Origin: Paenibacillus sp. KS-LC4
Lineage (GTDB): Bacteria; Bacillota; Bacilli; Paenibacillales; Paenibacillaceae
Direction: 5' to 3'
NCBI RefSeq assembly: GCF_036894955.1
Contig: NZ_CP145905.1
Coordinates: 5,665,001-5,729,000 of the forward strand
Length of the DNA stretch: 64,000 nucleotides
Part shown: positions 32,530-42,211 of the stretch, one piece after another
Position numbering within the stretch: position 1 is the first letter of the stretch
Layout: each line of letters starts with the position of its first letter
Notes under the pieces: generated by a model
Seen by the model: the letters and a program-made list of their open reading frames with translations, nothing else
Told to the model about the DNA's origin: nothing
The model's database searches: none
Translations under genes and position numbers: made by a program

Positions 32530-33795
32530 CTATTTTAAATAGCTGCTTGGATCCGTTGTTGAACCATTAATCCGCACCTCAAAATGCAAATGCGGCCCTG
32601 TCGAATTGCCTGTGCTGCCAACCTCGGCAATTTTTTGGCCTTTTGTAACACTGTCGCCTTTGCTTACTTTAATGCCGCCTTCGCGAATGTGGCCATACAG
32701 TGTCCACATGCCGCCTCCGTGGTCGATAATGACGGCATTGCCATAACCGCTCCAGCGCTGCGCCATAAGAACAACGCCGCTTTCTGCCGCATGTATTGCT
32801 GTTCCCTGCGGAGCTGCAAAGTCAATGCCGGTATGGAGCTTTCTTGAGCCCGTTATGGGGTGAATCCGGTAGCCGTAGCCCGAGCTAACCCGATACGAGT
32901 CGAAAATTGGCATGCCCAGCTTTCCACCCGTATAGACGGTACCGCCGCTTCCGCCTCCACTGCTGCCATTTCCTTTAGCCGCAGCAGCGGCCGCAGCCGC
33001 TGCTGCGGCTTTTTCCCTCGCGATTCTTTCCGCTTCCAGCTTCGCTACCTTCTCGGCCTCCAGCTCGGATACCTTCTGTGCAAATTCAATCATTAGCGCT
33101 TCCTGCTCTGCGCTTATATCTTCGAGATCCTCAAGCTGATGATCGTATTCGGCAACCAGCTTGTTTTTCTCTGCTTCTTTTTTCGCTAGCTCGCTTTGGT
33201 ATTTTTGCAGCTTGGCGTACATCGTTTTGACTTCTTCAAGCTTGTGCTCGACCTCGGCTTTTTTCTCCTCAACCAATGCCTGATCGGCTTTGTTTTGCTC
33301 TAAAATGCTGCGATCCTGGCTTAAAATCAGCTGAAGCGAATCAAAACGGTCGAGAAAATCGGAAAAGCTGCTCGCATTCAGCAAGACATCAAGATACGAC
33401 ACCGAGCCGTTCTCATACATAAGCCGCAAACGCTGCTGGATCAAAATGTCGCGCGTTTTAACACGGCCTTCTGCCTCAACCAGCTCTGCACCGGCCTGCT
33501 GAAGCTCCGTTTCCGTTTGGTCAACCTTTGCTTGCGTATTATTCATATTGACGACAACTGCATCCAGCTGTGCCAATACGGTTTTGATGGAGGCTTGTAC
33601 ATCAGATTTGAGCGTCGATACTTCCGTCTTTTGCCGCTCTGTCGCATCAGCTTCCTTCTGCGCTTTGTCAATGGCCTTCTTGGCATCTGAAAGCTGCTTG
33701 TTAATGCTGTCCAGTGAAGCGGCACTGCTGCTAAGTGGCTGAACGAGCAATACCGTCATTATCACCATAAGAACGATTAGATTTCTTCTCTTCAC
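32530..33795 (-). CDS. Secreted M23 (LytM) endopeptidase with long coiled coil, EnvC-like
   Basis: A cell-wall hydrolase or hydrolase activator, 421 residues. A signal peptide (KRRNLIVLMVIMTVLLVQPLSSSAAS) is followed by long coiled coils at about 30-260, a run of Ala and a Gly/Ser linker, then the M23 domain with zinc ligands in HTGIDFAAPQGT and GPHLHFEVRING. It is directly downstream of ftsX. FtsEX in other bacteria gates just such coiled-coil hydrolases (EnvC in E. coli, PcsB in streptococci, CwlO in Bacillus), so this is the likely FtsEX partner. GTG 33795 follows AGGTGG by eight bases; GTG 33807, abutting the ftsX stop, is an alternative. Confidence 0.92.
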   Translation of the reverse strand: MKRRNLIVLMVIMTVLLVQPLSSSAASLDSINKQLSDAKKAIDKAQKEADATERQKTEVSTLKSDVQASIKTVLAQLDAVVVNMNNTQAKVDQTETELQQAGAELVEAEGRVKTRDILIQQRLRLMYENGSVSYLDVLLNASSFSDFLDRFDSLQLILSQDRSILEQNKADQALVEEKKAEVEHKLEEVKTMYAKLQKYQSELAKKEAEKNKLVAEYDHQLEDLEDISAEQEALMIEFAQKVSELEAEKVAKLEAERIAREKAAAAAAAAAAAKGNGSSGGGSGGTVYTGGKLGMPIFDSYRVSSGYGYRIHPITGSRKLHTGIDFAAPQGTAIHAAESGVVLMAQRWSGYGNAVIIDHGGGMWTLYGHIREGGIKVSKGDSVTKGQKIAEVGSTGNSTGPHLHFEVRINGSTTDPSSYLK

Positions 33796-33807
33796 CGACG
33801 CTTCCAC

Positions 33808-34719
33808 CTACACTTTCAAATATTTTCGAATGGATATCGTACTTCCCCATATGCCAATCAATGTGCCCAGCCCAATCAATACACCGCTAATTTCCAGTCC
33901 AACCTGCTGAACCGACACGAGACTGAGCATCATCAGCCCAAGCCCTTCTTGCGTCACTTGAACAAACTGCGCATAGCTCACAAGTAATACAGCTGTCGTC
34001 AATATTGAAGCAATCAAGCCAATAAGTGCACCTTCAATGAAAAAGGGCCAGCGGATAAACGCATTCGTCGCCCCTACCAATTTCATAATGCCGATTTCCC
34101 GGCGCCGAGCAACAATCGTCACTTTAATCGTATTGGAAATGAGGAACATAGCCGTAACCGTAAGTGCCAGTACGATCACGAGCCCAATTGTACGCACTGC
34201 ATTCGTAATTTTGAACAGCGTCTCAATTTTGCCTTCTCCATATTTCACACTCGTAATCGGCACTGTTTCATCGCCCGTGTTAAGCGCCTCGATCTGCGCT
34301 GCTGCACTGCTGACAGACTGAGGCTTAAATACTTCTACGGTAAAAGAGTCCGGCAGCGGGTTGCTCGCTTCATCGTAGCCGTCAAGCAAGCCCTCGTCGC
34401 TCAAGTTTTTGCGAAGCTCCTCAAGTCCCTCTTCCTTCGTAACCAGCGTAACTTGCTTCACCTCAGAGAGGGCGAGAATTTTATTCTCGACCTCCTTCAT
34501 CTTTGCCTTGTCTATGTCCAGCTGCAAAAATACGCGAATTTCCACCTTGCTCTCCACCGAGGAGGCAAAATTGTTTACATTCAGCGCCAGCAGCATAAAA
34601 GCCCCTAACAAAAATAACGAAATAAAAATCGAGCTAATGGAAGCAAACGACATCCAGCCGTTGCGAATAATATTTTTACAGCCTTCTTTAAGGTGGCGGA
34701 GCAGGGTTCTAAATTTCAT
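33808..34719 (-). CDS. ftsX: Cell-division ABC-like permease FtsX
   Basis: Membrane partner of FtsE that transmits ATP hydrolysis to cell-wall hydrolases outside. The 303 residues show TM1 (about 23-48), a large extracellular domain (about 50-160), then three TM helices in the last 130 residues, with the FtsX core ARRREIGIMKLVGATNAFIRWPFFIEGALIG. The start is ATG 34719, preceded by GAGGGGAG and overlapping the end of ftsE by 11 bases; the frame is open for 20 codons further but has no signal. An M23 hydrolase gene follows immediately. Confidence 0.95.
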   Translation of the reverse strand: MKFRTLLRHLKEGCKNIIRNGWMSFASISSIFISLFLLGAFMLLALNVNNFASSVESKVEIRVFLQLDIDKAKMKEVENKILALSEVKQVTLVTKEEGLEELRKNLSDEGLLDGYDEASNPLPDSFTVEVFKPQSVSSAAAQIEALNTGDETVPITSVKYGEGKIETLFKITNAVRTIGLVIVLALTVTAMFLISNTIKVTIVARRREIGIMKLVGATNAFIRWPFFIEGALIGLIASILTTAVLLVSYAQFVQVTQEGLGLMMLSLVSVQQVGLEISGVLIGLGTLIGIWGSTISIRKYLKV

Positions 34720-35395
34720 AACCGTACTCCCCTCTTGCCTCATCCCGAACGACCAAGCCATTCTCGATAGCGATGACACGCTTGCGCAAGCTGTTTACAA
34801 TATCGCGGTTATGCGTCGCCATGACGATGGTTGAACCGCGAAAGTTGATCTCCTCCAGCAAAGCCATAATTTCCATGGACGTCTCTGGGTCGAGGTTGCC
34901 GGTAGGCTCATCCGCTACAATAACCGACGGGTTATTCACTATTGCCCGGGCAATCGACACACGCTGCTGCTCTCCGCCTGAAAGCTGGGCCGGCAGGCTG
35001 GCATGCTTATGCTTAAGCCCGACGAGATCGAGAACCTCCATCGTCCTTTTTTTGATAATCCGCTTGGGCGCTTCAATAACCTCCATCGCATAAGCGACAT
35101 TTTCAAACACCGTCAGCTTCGGAAGCAATCTAAAATCTTGAAAAATAACGCCTATGTTGCGCCGTACAAATGGGATTTTGCGCGGCTTGAGCTTGCCTAT
35201 ATTAAAACCATTTACGGAAAGCTGCCCTTTCGTAGGCACTTCCTCGCGATAGATCAGCTTCATAAAGGTTGATTTGCCTGCCCCGGAAGGCCCTACCAGA
35301 TACACAAATTCATTACGATCTATGCGTACGGATACTCCTCGCAGTGCATGGGTACCGTCGACGTAAGTCTTCCATATGTCTTGCATTTCAATCAC
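34709..35395 (-). CDS. ftsE: Cell-division ATP-binding protein FtsE
   Basis: The ATPase of FtsEX, 228 residues: Walker A GPSGAGKS at 35-42, Q loop VIFQDFRLLP, signature LSGGEQQRVSIARAIV, Walker B VIVADEPTGNLDPET and switch His in MATHNRDIV. The start is a GTG at 35395 behind AGGATGTG. The gene overlaps ftsX by 11 bases. Upstream, 172 bases separate it from the divergent VanW gene and should hold the promoters of both; none is strong enough to mark. Confidence 0.96.
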   Translation of the reverse strand: MIEMQDIWKTYVDGTHALRGVSVRIDRNEFVYLVGPSGAGKSTFMKLIYREEVPTKGQLSVNGFNIGKLKPRKIPFVRRNIGVIFQDFRLLPKLTVFENVAYAMEVIEAPKRIIKKRTMEVLDLVGLKHKHASLPAQLSGGEQQRVSIARAIVNNPSVIVADEPTGNLDPETSMEIMALLEEINFRGSTIVMATHNRDIVNSLRKRVIAIENGLVVRDEARGEYGYEI

Positions 35396-35567
35396 GTTAT
35401 CACATCCTGTTTTTAGTCAGCATTATTAATTCGACAATGACGTGGCAAATCCTTTCTTTTCGACGGTTTCTTTCCTCATTTTTCACAATTCTCATATTCA
35501 TTCTAGCTGCATGCATATATATAACAGAGTCGTTTTTGCTTGACCCGTAGGAAGGGGGATTGGTCTA

Positions 35568-37040
35568 TTGAAAAAATTGCATCTCATCAGCATTTTTGTA
35601 TTTGCCCTGCTGCTTGCAGCATCCGTCGGCTGGGGTGGACTCACCTATTATGCCGAGCAGCGCACCGTGCCGTCAGGCGTAACAGCGGGCGGGCTTAATA
35701 TTAGCGGAATGCCTATTACGGAAGCGATAAAGCTTCTGAGCGACTATGAGCAGGCTCTAGGAGCGCGTGAACTGACGGTAACTACCGGCAACGCAGGCTC
35801 GGATAGGCGCACATGGAGGGCGGAGGAGCTCGGCTACCAAGCAAATACTGCGGAAGTGCGCGAGGCTCTGAAGCAGCTTGGCAAAGGAACGTTATGGGAG
35901 GCGGCAAAATATCGCTTTTATTTTCCGCGCACCTTCGAGCTTGCACAGACGTTTGATCAAGCATTATTCGAAAAGCTTGTTCGCCAGCAGTGGGGCTGGC
36001 TAGAGCAAAACGAGCCCAAGGATGCCACCCGAACCATTACGGATCAGGACGAGATTTTTTATGAGCCGGAGGCAGAAGCCTACCGTATTGAAATGAGCCG
36101 CCTCGCTGCTGAGGTGAAAAATTGGCTTTGGCTCGCCGCAAATGCTAGTTCTCTTGTAAATCAGGCGGCGTATCGCATAGAGCTTCCTATCCTAACCCTA
36201 TCTCCATCCGTCACGCTGGAGCAGCTCAAGGCGCAGGGGGTCGAGCGCAAATTAATGTCGTTCACGACCGACTTCGCCGCTAGCACAGAAGGCCGCGCTT
36301 ATAATGTCGCCTCAACGGCGGCGGCTCTCGATAACTGGCTCCTTGCTCCTGGCGAGGTGTTTGACTACAGCAAGGTCATTCGCAGGGCCGAGGAAAAATA
36401 TGGTTTTCGGGAGGCGCCCGTCATCTTGAACGGCAAGCTTGTTCCCGGTATTGGCGGCGGCATCTGCCAAGTGTCCAGCACGCTTTACAATGCCGCATTG
36501 CGCGCCGGACTTGAAATTGTCGAAAGACGCAACCATTCGCTTCCCGTTTCCTATTTGCCCGTTGGACAAGATGCCACCTATGCTGACGGCGCCATTAACT
36601 TTCGGTTTCGCAATTCAACGGACAAGTATATTGTCATTCGTGCTACATCTGAAGGACGCAAGCTGACGGTCAAGCTATTCGGAAATAGGTCAGAGGATGT
36701 CCAATATCGCATTGAATCGGTTACTGTCGGCACGCTGTCTCCAGAGGTGCAGCAGCTTCAAGACCCCGCACTGCCAGCCGGCACACGCAAGATAATCGCC
36801 CCAGGGCGCAAGGGCTACGTCGTCGACACCTTTAGGGTGACGCTGGAAAATGGCAAGCCTCCAGTAAAGGAACGCATTTCGCGCGACACTTACCGTGCCC
36901 AGCCTACTATCATTCATATTGGCACGGGGAAGGCGGGGAAGGCTGATCAGGCCCCCGTCCCTCAACCCGCTCCCGCTCCAAGCGCACCCAACGAATGGGC
37001 TACACCGACCGAGCCGCTGCTTGAGGATGGCATAAGCTAA
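35568..37040 (+). CDS. VanW family protein with peptidoglycan-binding-like domain
   Basis: A 490-residue exported protein: N-terminal signal or anchor helix (about 5-27), a PG_binding_4-like region (about 35-190), the VanW domain (FTTDFAASTEGRAYNVASTAAALDNWLLAPGEVFDYS to GGGICQVSSTLYNAAL and RRNHSLPVSYLPVGQDATY), then a G5-like segment and a Pro/Ala-rich tail. VanW occurs in some vancomycin-resistance clusters but its activity is unknown, and no van genes are nearby. The start is a TTG at 35568 behind GGAAGGGGG. It is the only plus-strand gene in this region and faces the arg cluster. Confidence 0.88.
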   Translation: MKKLHLISIFVFALLLAASVGWGGLTYYAEQRTVPSGVTAGGLNISGMPITEAIKLLSDYEQALGARELTVTTGNAGSDRRTWRAEELGYQANTAEVREALKQLGKGTLWEAAKYRFYFPRTFELAQTFDQALFEKLVRQQWGWLEQNEPKDATRTITDQDEIFYEPEAEAYRIEMSRLAAEVKNWLWLAANASSLVNQAAYRIELPILTLSPSVTLEQLKAQGVERKLMSFTTDFAASTEGRAYNVASTAAALDNWLLAPGEVFDYSKVIRRAEEKYGFREAPVILNGKLVPGIGGGICQVSSTLYNAALRAGLEIVERRNHSLPVSYLPVGQDATYADGAINFRFRNSTDKYIVIRATSEGRKLTVKLFGNRSEDVQYRIESVTVGTLSPEVQQLQDPALPAGTRKIIAPGRKGYVVDTFRVTLENGKPPVKERISRDTYRAQPTIIHIGTGKAGKADQAPVPQPAPAPSAPNEWATPTEPLLEDGIS

Positions 37041-37072
37041 ATTTCTTGCTGCCTCTATTGCTGCAACTAAGC

Positions 37073-37117
37073 AAAAAAATCTCCAAACCCAGCCTTCACT
37101 GGATTTGGAGATTTTTA
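37073..37117. terminator. Bidirectional terminator between the VanW gene and argH
   Basis: AAATCTCCAAA paired with TTTGGAGATTT, with an inner CCAG/CTGG, has A and T runs on both sides. It serves the converging VanW gene and arg operon. Confidence 0.9.
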
Positions 37118-37141
37118 ATTACAGATTATAGGTTGATAAGC

Positions 37142-38557
37142 CTAACGGCTGCGCTCTGCGTATTCCGTTACCCAAGCCGCTACCTTCAGCAGCTCCTCAT
37201 CAGCACGGCCAATAGCCGCTTCAACCTGAACGGTCGCTGTGCCGCCGTAGACGTTGCGGGCATCCACAACCTGCTCCGGCTGGAGCACCGCATAAATGCG
37301 ATCATCGAACAGCTCGGAAAATTGCTTGAACTCCTCCAGCTTCAGATCGAGCAAATATTTGCCCTGCTCGATGCAATAAAGCACCGTCTTGCCAATGACT
37401 TCATGCGCTTGACGGAAAGGCAAGCCCTTGCCGACGAGGAAATCGGCAATATCGGTCGCATTGGAGAAATCCTGATTGACCGCTTGGCGCATCCGATCCT
37501 TATTGACCTTCATCGTTGCAATCATCGGCGCGAACAGCTGAAGCGCGCCTTGCAGCGTGCGAACGGTGTCAAACATGCCTTCCTTGTCTTCCTGCATATC
37601 CTTGTTGTACGCGAGCGGAAGCGATTTTAACACCGTCAGCAGGCCTACAAGATTGCCATAGACACGGCCTGTCTTGCCGCGCACTAGCTCAGGCACATCC
37701 GGGTTTTTCTTCTGCGGCATAATGCTGCTGCCTGTGCAGAAGGCATCATCCAGCTCGACAAAATTAAACTCTGTGCTGGACCACATGATAAGCTCCTCGC
37801 TCAGACGCGAAAGATGCATCATAATGATCGAAGCATGGGAGAGAAATTCCAAAATAAAGTCGCGATCGCTGACGGCATCGAGGCTATTTTCATAAACACG
37901 ATCAAATTTCAGCTGGCTGGCTACAAAATGGCGGTCGATCGGGAACGTTGTACCCGCAAGTGCACCTGCGCCTAGCGGCAGCATATTGATGCGTTTGTAG
38001 CTATCCTGCAAGCGCTCGATATCGCGACCGAACATGGATACGTATGCCATCAAATGATGAGCGAACAAAATCGGCTGGGCGCGCTGTAAATGCGTGTAGC
38101 CCGGCACGATTGTAGCCGTATTCGCTTTCGCCTGCTCTACAAGCGATGCTTGCAGCTTTTGCAGCAAATCGACGAATTCCACAACGCGCTTGCGCAAGTA
38201 AAGATGCATATCGGTCGAAACCTGATCATTACGACTGCGTCCAGTGTGCAGCTTGCCGCCAACGGAGCCAATATCGTCAATGAGCGTCTTCTCGATATTC
38301 ATGTGAATGTCCTCGTCAGAGACGGAAAACTCAATATCATTGCGTTTAATGCGCTGCAAGACGCGGTGCAGGCCGTCCTGAATCGTCTCCACATCTTTAT
38401 CCGGCAAAATACCCTGCTTACCCAGCATCGTCACATGAGCCAGGCTGCCTTGAATATCTTCTTCCGCCAGTTCCTTATCGAACAGGATGGATGCTGTATA
38501 CTCCTCCACCAACTGATCGGTCTTCTTCGTAAATCTGCCGCCCCATAACTTGCTCAC
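37142..38557 (-). CDS. argH: Argininosuccinate lyase
   Basis: Last step of arginine synthesis: argininosuccinate to arginine and fumarate. The 471 residues include MSKLWGGRF at the N-terminus, HTGRSRNDQV, and the fumarase-superfamily signature GSSIMPQKKNPD. The start is GTG 38557 behind AGGGAG, giving the normal N-terminus; the frame is open 23 codons further. It is the last gene of argCJBDFGH, 96 bases after argG. Confidence 0.97.
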   Translation of the reverse strand: MSKLWGGRFTKKTDQLVEEYTASILFDKELAEEDIQGSLAHVTMLGKQGILPDKDVETIQDGLHRVLQRIKRNDIEFSVSDEDIHMNIEKTLIDDIGSVGGKLHTGRSRNDQVSTDMHLYLRKRVVEFVDLLQKLQASLVEQAKANTATIVPGYTHLQRAQPILFAHHLMAYVSMFGRDIERLQDSYKRINMLPLGAGALAGTTFPIDRHFVASQLKFDRVYENSLDAVSDRDFILEFLSHASIIMMHLSRLSEELIMWSSTEFNFVELDDAFCTGSSIMPQKKNPDVPELVRGKTGRVYGNLVGLLTVLKSLPLAYNKDMQEDKEGMFDTVRTLQGALQLFAPMIATMKVNKDRMRQAVNQDFSNATDIADFLVGKGLPFRQAHEVIGKTVLYCIEQGKYLLDLKLEEFKQFSELFDDRIYAVLQPEQVVDARNVYGGTATVQVEAAIGRADEELLKVAAWVTEYAERSR

Positions 38558-38653
38558 GTTATCGCACTCCCTTCCGGATAAGGCACAGGCCGCTGCATGC
38601 AGCGGCCTCTCCCTTGCTTCCGGCATCTATTAATAAACGACGTACTTTTATTG

Positions 38654-39883
38654 TTATTTACCGCTGTATTTCGTTCCAACCTTCAAACGCAGCGCATTCA
38701 GGCGAATAAAGCCCGTAGCATCGCCTTGGTCATAAGCTTGCGTCGGATCAGCTTCCATCGTAGCGATTTCCGGGTTGTACAAGCTCACAGGGCTTTGTAC
38801 GCCAGCGCCGATGATGTTGCCTTTGTACAGCTTCAGGCGTACCGTACCTGTGACGTTTTTCTGGGATTCAAGCACGAGAGCTTGCAGAGCAAGACGCTCA
38901 GGCGCGAACCAGAAGCCGTTATAAACAAGCTGGCTGTATTTTGCAATGAGGGAATCACGCAAATTCATAACCTCGCGGTCCATCGTGAGCGACTCCATTT
39001 TGCGGTGTGCGCTGAACAAAATCGTACCGCCCGGCGTCTCATAGACACCACGGCTCTTCATTCCGACAAAACGGTTCTCAACCATATCCACGCGGCCGAT
39101 ACCGTGCTTGCCGCCCAAGTCGTTAAGCTTGTCCATCACTTGCAGCGGAGTCAATGACTCGCCGTTAATCGCTGTACAGTTGCCCGCTTCAAAGGACAAT
39201 TCAACATATTCGGACTGATCCGGCGCATCTTCCGGCGCTACGCTCAGTACGAACATATCCTTGTTCTCGTCGGAGCTTGGATCGAACCATGGGTCCTCCA
39301 GCATGCCGCTCTCAAAGCTGATATGCAGCAGGTTGCGGTCAGTAGAATAGGGCTTCGCAGCCGAAGCTTGAACGGGAATGTTGTGCTTCTCCGCATAAGC
39401 GATCATTTCTGCTCGTCCCGGGAACTCTTCACGGAACTGCTCTTCACGCCAAGGCGCGATTACTTTAATATCAGGAGCAAGCGCGGCAACACCAAGCTCG
39501 AAACGAACCTGGTCGTTTCCTTTACCAGTCGCGCCATGAGCGATCATGATCGCACCCTCAGCGCGTGCAATATCAACCATGCGCTTCGCGATTAGCGGAC
39601 GTGCAATCGAAGTGCCAAGCAGATATTGACCTTCGTAGAAAGCGCCAGCTTGGAACATTGGGAAAATAAAGTCAGACGCGAACTCGTCGCGAAGATCGTC
39701 GATATAAACCTTCGAGGCGCCAGTCGCTAATGCCTTTGCTTCCAGTCCGTCCAGCTCATCCTTCTGTCCGATGTCAGCTGTGAACGCGATAATTTCCGCA
39801 TCATACGTTTCTTTCAGCCATTTGAGAATAACGGACGTGTCCAGACCGCCCGAATATGCCAATACGATTTTTTCCTTAGCCAT
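38654..39883 (-). CDS. argG: Argininosuccinate synthase
   Basis: ATP-dependent condensation of citrulline and aspartate. The 409 residues open with the PP-loop AKEKIVLAYSGGLDTSV, followed by ARPLIAKRMVDIA, HGATGKGNDQVRFE and KPYSTDRNLLHISFE, all family hallmarks. ATG 39883 follows AAGGAG. The 94-base gap after argF contains a poor ARG-box-like palindrome near 39910-39923. Confidence 0.97.
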   Translation of the reverse strand: MAKEKIVLAYSGGLDTSVILKWLKETYDAEIIAFTADIGQKDELDGLEAKALATGASKVYIDDLRDEFASDFIFPMFQAGAFYEGQYLLGTSIARPLIAKRMVDIARAEGAIMIAHGATGKGNDQVRFELGVAALAPDIKVIAPWREEQFREEFPGRAEMIAYAEKHNIPVQASAAKPYSTDRNLLHISFESGMLEDPWFDPSSDENKDMFVLSVAPEDAPDQSEYVELSFEAGNCTAINGESLTPLQVMDKLNDLGGKHGIGRVDMVENRFVGMKSRGVYETPGGTILFSAHRKMESLTMDREVMNLRDSLIAKYSQLVYNGFWFAPERLALQALVLESQKNVTGTVRLKLYKGNIIGAGVQSPVSLYNPEIATMEADPTQAYDQGDATGFIRLNALRLKVGTKYSGK

Positions 39884-39977
39884 TGTAATTGTCGCACTCC
39901 TTAGTATCATGATGATTAATTCAGGCGAACCTTCTGCTATGCTTGCAGCAAGTCGAATAGTGCCGAATTAAGCTTTG

Positions 39978-40934
39978 TTACATAATGGCGGCCATAATAG
40001 CCTTTTGAGCATGAAGACGATTTTCCGCTTGGTCAAAAATAATCGAGTGGTCGCCGTCAATAACGCCCTCACTCACTTCCTCGCCGCGATGCGCAGGCAG
40101 GCAGTGCATGAACAAATAGTCTTTCTTCGCATGTGCAGTCAATGCTTCATTCACTTGATAAGCAGCAAATGCTTTCTCGCGTTCCTTCTGCTCCGCTTCT
40201 TGCCCCATGCTCGCCCATACGTCTGTATACACGACATCAGCACCTTCAATAGCTTCTCTCGGATCGCGGCACACATGAATGCGCGAGCCTGTCTCTGCTG
40301 CATGATCCTTCGTCTGCTGCATAATGTCCGCATCCGGCTCATAGCCTTCTGGAGTCGCAACCGACATGTGCATGCCAAGCTTAGCTGCTCCCATCAGCAG
40401 GGAGTGAACCATGTTGTTGCCATCGCCGATGTAAGCCACCTTCAAGCCTTCGAGCTTGCCCTTGTGCTCCAAAATCGTCTGGTAGTCAGCCAGCGCCTGG
40501 CAAGGATGCGAAAGGTCGGTCAAGCCATTAATAACCGGAATTGTTGCACCGCGAGCCAGCTCCACGACTTTGCGATGAGCAAACGTACGAATCATAATGC
40601 CGTCCAGATAGCGCGAAAGCGTCTGTGCTGTATCCCAAATCGATTCGCCGCGTCCAATTTGCAAATCATTGCCGCTCAGGAACAGTCCGTGTCCGCCGAG
40701 CTGGTAAATGCCTGTCTCGAACGAGACGCGCGTACGCGTCGACGATTTTTCAAAAATCATCCCGAGCGTTTTTCCTTTAAGCAAATGATGCGTTTCGCCC
40801 GCCTTTTGCTTCTGCTTAAGCTCGATAGCGAGATCAATCAGGTAACGGATTTCCGCTGGCGCATAATCCACCAGCATGAGAAAATCACGGCCTTTCAGGC
40901 TCGCAGCCATTTCTTCTTTTATTGCTTCTTGCAA
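39978..40934 (-). CDS. argF: Ornithine carbamoyltransferase
   Basis: Makes citrulline from ornithine and carbamoyl phosphate. The motifs SSTRTRVSFE (carbamoyl-phosphate binding), HPCQALADYQT and HCLPAHRGEEV (ornithine/zinc-like Cys region) are all present. The frame begins with an ATG at 40955 that has no signal; a TTG at 40934 lies six bases behind GTGGAGGAG and gives 318 residues, a normal length. It follows argD by 44 bases. No carAB genes are in the window, so carbamoyl phosphate must come from elsewhere. Confidence 0.95.
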   Translation of the reverse strand: MQEAIKEEMAASLKGRDFLMLVDYAPAEIRYLIDLAIELKQKQKAGETHHLLKGKTLGMIFEKSSTRTRVSFETGIYQLGGHGLFLSGNDLQIGRGESIWDTAQTLSRYLDGIMIRTFAHRKVVELARGATIPVINGLTDLSHPCQALADYQTILEHKGKLEGLKVAYIGDGNNMVHSLLMGAAKLGMHMSVATPEGYEPDADIMQQTKDHAAETGSRIHVCRDPREAIEGADVVYTDVWASMGQEAEQKEREKAFAAYQVNEALTAHAKKDYLFMHCLPAHRGEEVSEGVIDGDHSIIFDQAENRLHAQKAIMAAIM

Positions 40935-40978
40935 ACGTATCTCCTCCACTTCCATCTATGTGTCCATTATGATAGCAA

Positions 40979-42181
40979 TTATTTGTTCAAGCCTGCATCT
41001 GCCAGCAGCTCTGCCAAAATGCGAACCGCCTGATCAATCTCCTCATTCGTCACGAGCAGATTAGGCAGCAAACGGATGACGTTCGGTCCCGCCGAAATGA
41101 CGAGCAGCCCTTTATCCTGCGCCGCCGTGAGCAAGCCAGCGATTGGCTCTACGCATTCGATGCCTACAAGCAGCCCTTTGCCGCGAATGTCCTTCACGAA
41201 TGGATTGCCTTCAAGCTTTGCTTTCAATTGCGACTTTAAGTAGTTACCCTTCTCCTCTGCGCGCTCAGACAGCCGGTCGCCTATAATCGTCTCCAGCGTC
41301 GCTTTCACAACAGCTGTAGCGATAGGTGTGCCGCCAAAGGTCGAGCCATGGCTTCCCGGACCAAACGCTTCGCGAAGCTCCTCCTTGCACACAGCCGCCC
41401 CCACGGGGAAGCCGCTGCCAAGCCCTTTTGCCAGCGTGAAAATATCCGGTTCAATGCCATAATGCTCATAAGCGAACAGCTTGCCCGTACGGCCCATGCC
41501 CGTCTGAATTTCATCGACGATCAGCAAAATGCCATGCTTGCGGCATAGCTTGCACAGGGCATGCACAAATGCCGGATCAGCCGGATAAATACCGCCTTCC
41601 GCCTGTACCAGCTCCAGCATAACCGCCGCTGTTTTGTCGCTGATTGCCGCTTCCAGCGCTTCAATATCGTTGTATGGAATATAACGGAAGCCCTCCGGCA
41701 ATGGAGCAAAGCCTTCCTTTACCTTCTCTTGGCCCGTCGCAGTCAACGTTGCCAGTGTCCGTCCATGGAAGGAATTTTCGAAGGTAAGGATTTCGTAGCG
41801 GCCATTTCCTTTAATCTTCTGCTGGTATTTGCGAGCCAGCTTGATTGCCGCTTCATTCGCTTCCGCACCCGAGTTGCAGAAAAATACAGCGTCGCCGCTG
41901 CTGTTGTCCGTCAACAGCTTAGCAGCCTCCTCCTGATTCGGTATATGAAACAGGTTAGATACATGCCACAGCTCATCCAGCTGCTTAATCAAGGCTTCCT
42001 TGATTTTACGAGGAGCATGTCCCAAATTCGTAACAGCAATACCGCTCATGAAATCGAGGTACTGCTTGCCCTGATCATCCCACAGCCAGCTGCCCTCGCC
42101 CTTCACGAGCGCGATTGGGTATCTCGCATAAGTAGGCAGCAGCGAGTTTGCCGCTGCCGCAGACGTTGTTTTTTCACTCAT
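40979..42181 (-). CDS. argD: Acetylornithine aminotransferase
   Basis: PLP-dependent class III aminotransferase, 400 residues. It has FCNSGAEANEAAIKLAR, FHGRT, VDEIQTGMGRTGKLFAYEHYGIEPDI, and the PLP lysine in TLAKGLGSGFPVGA. In arginine synthesis it turns N-acetylglutamate semialdehyde into N-acetylornithine; it may also serve in lysine synthesis. It lies between argB and argF in the operon. Confidence 0.96.
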   Translation of the reverse strand: MSEKTTSAAAANSLLPTYARYPIALVKGEGSWLWDDQGKQYLDFMSGIAVTNLGHAPRKIKEALIKQLDELWHVSNLFHIPNQEEAAKLLTDNSSGDAVFFCNSGAEANEAAIKLARKYQQKIKGNGRYEILTFENSFHGRTLATLTATGQEKVKEGFAPLPEGFRYIPYNDIEALEAAISDKTAAVMLELVQAEGGIYPADPAFVHALCKLCRKHGILLIVDEIQTGMGRTGKLFAYEHYGIEPDIFTLAKGLGSGFPVGAAVCKEELREAFGPGSHGSTFGGTPIATAVVKATLETIIGDRLSERAEEKGNYLKSQLKAKLEGNPFVKDIRGKGLLVGIECVEPIAGLLTAAQDKGLLVISAGPNVIRLLPNLLVTNEEIDQAVRILAELLADAGLNK

Positions 42182-42211
42182 CGTTTATATCCTCCCTCCC
42201 GCTCTCGCGAA

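Noticed and set aside
35568..37040. VanW gene as evidence of vancomycin resistance
   Set aside because: No vanH, vanA, vanX or vanR/S-like genes are nearby, and VanW proteins are common in Firmicutes without resistance.
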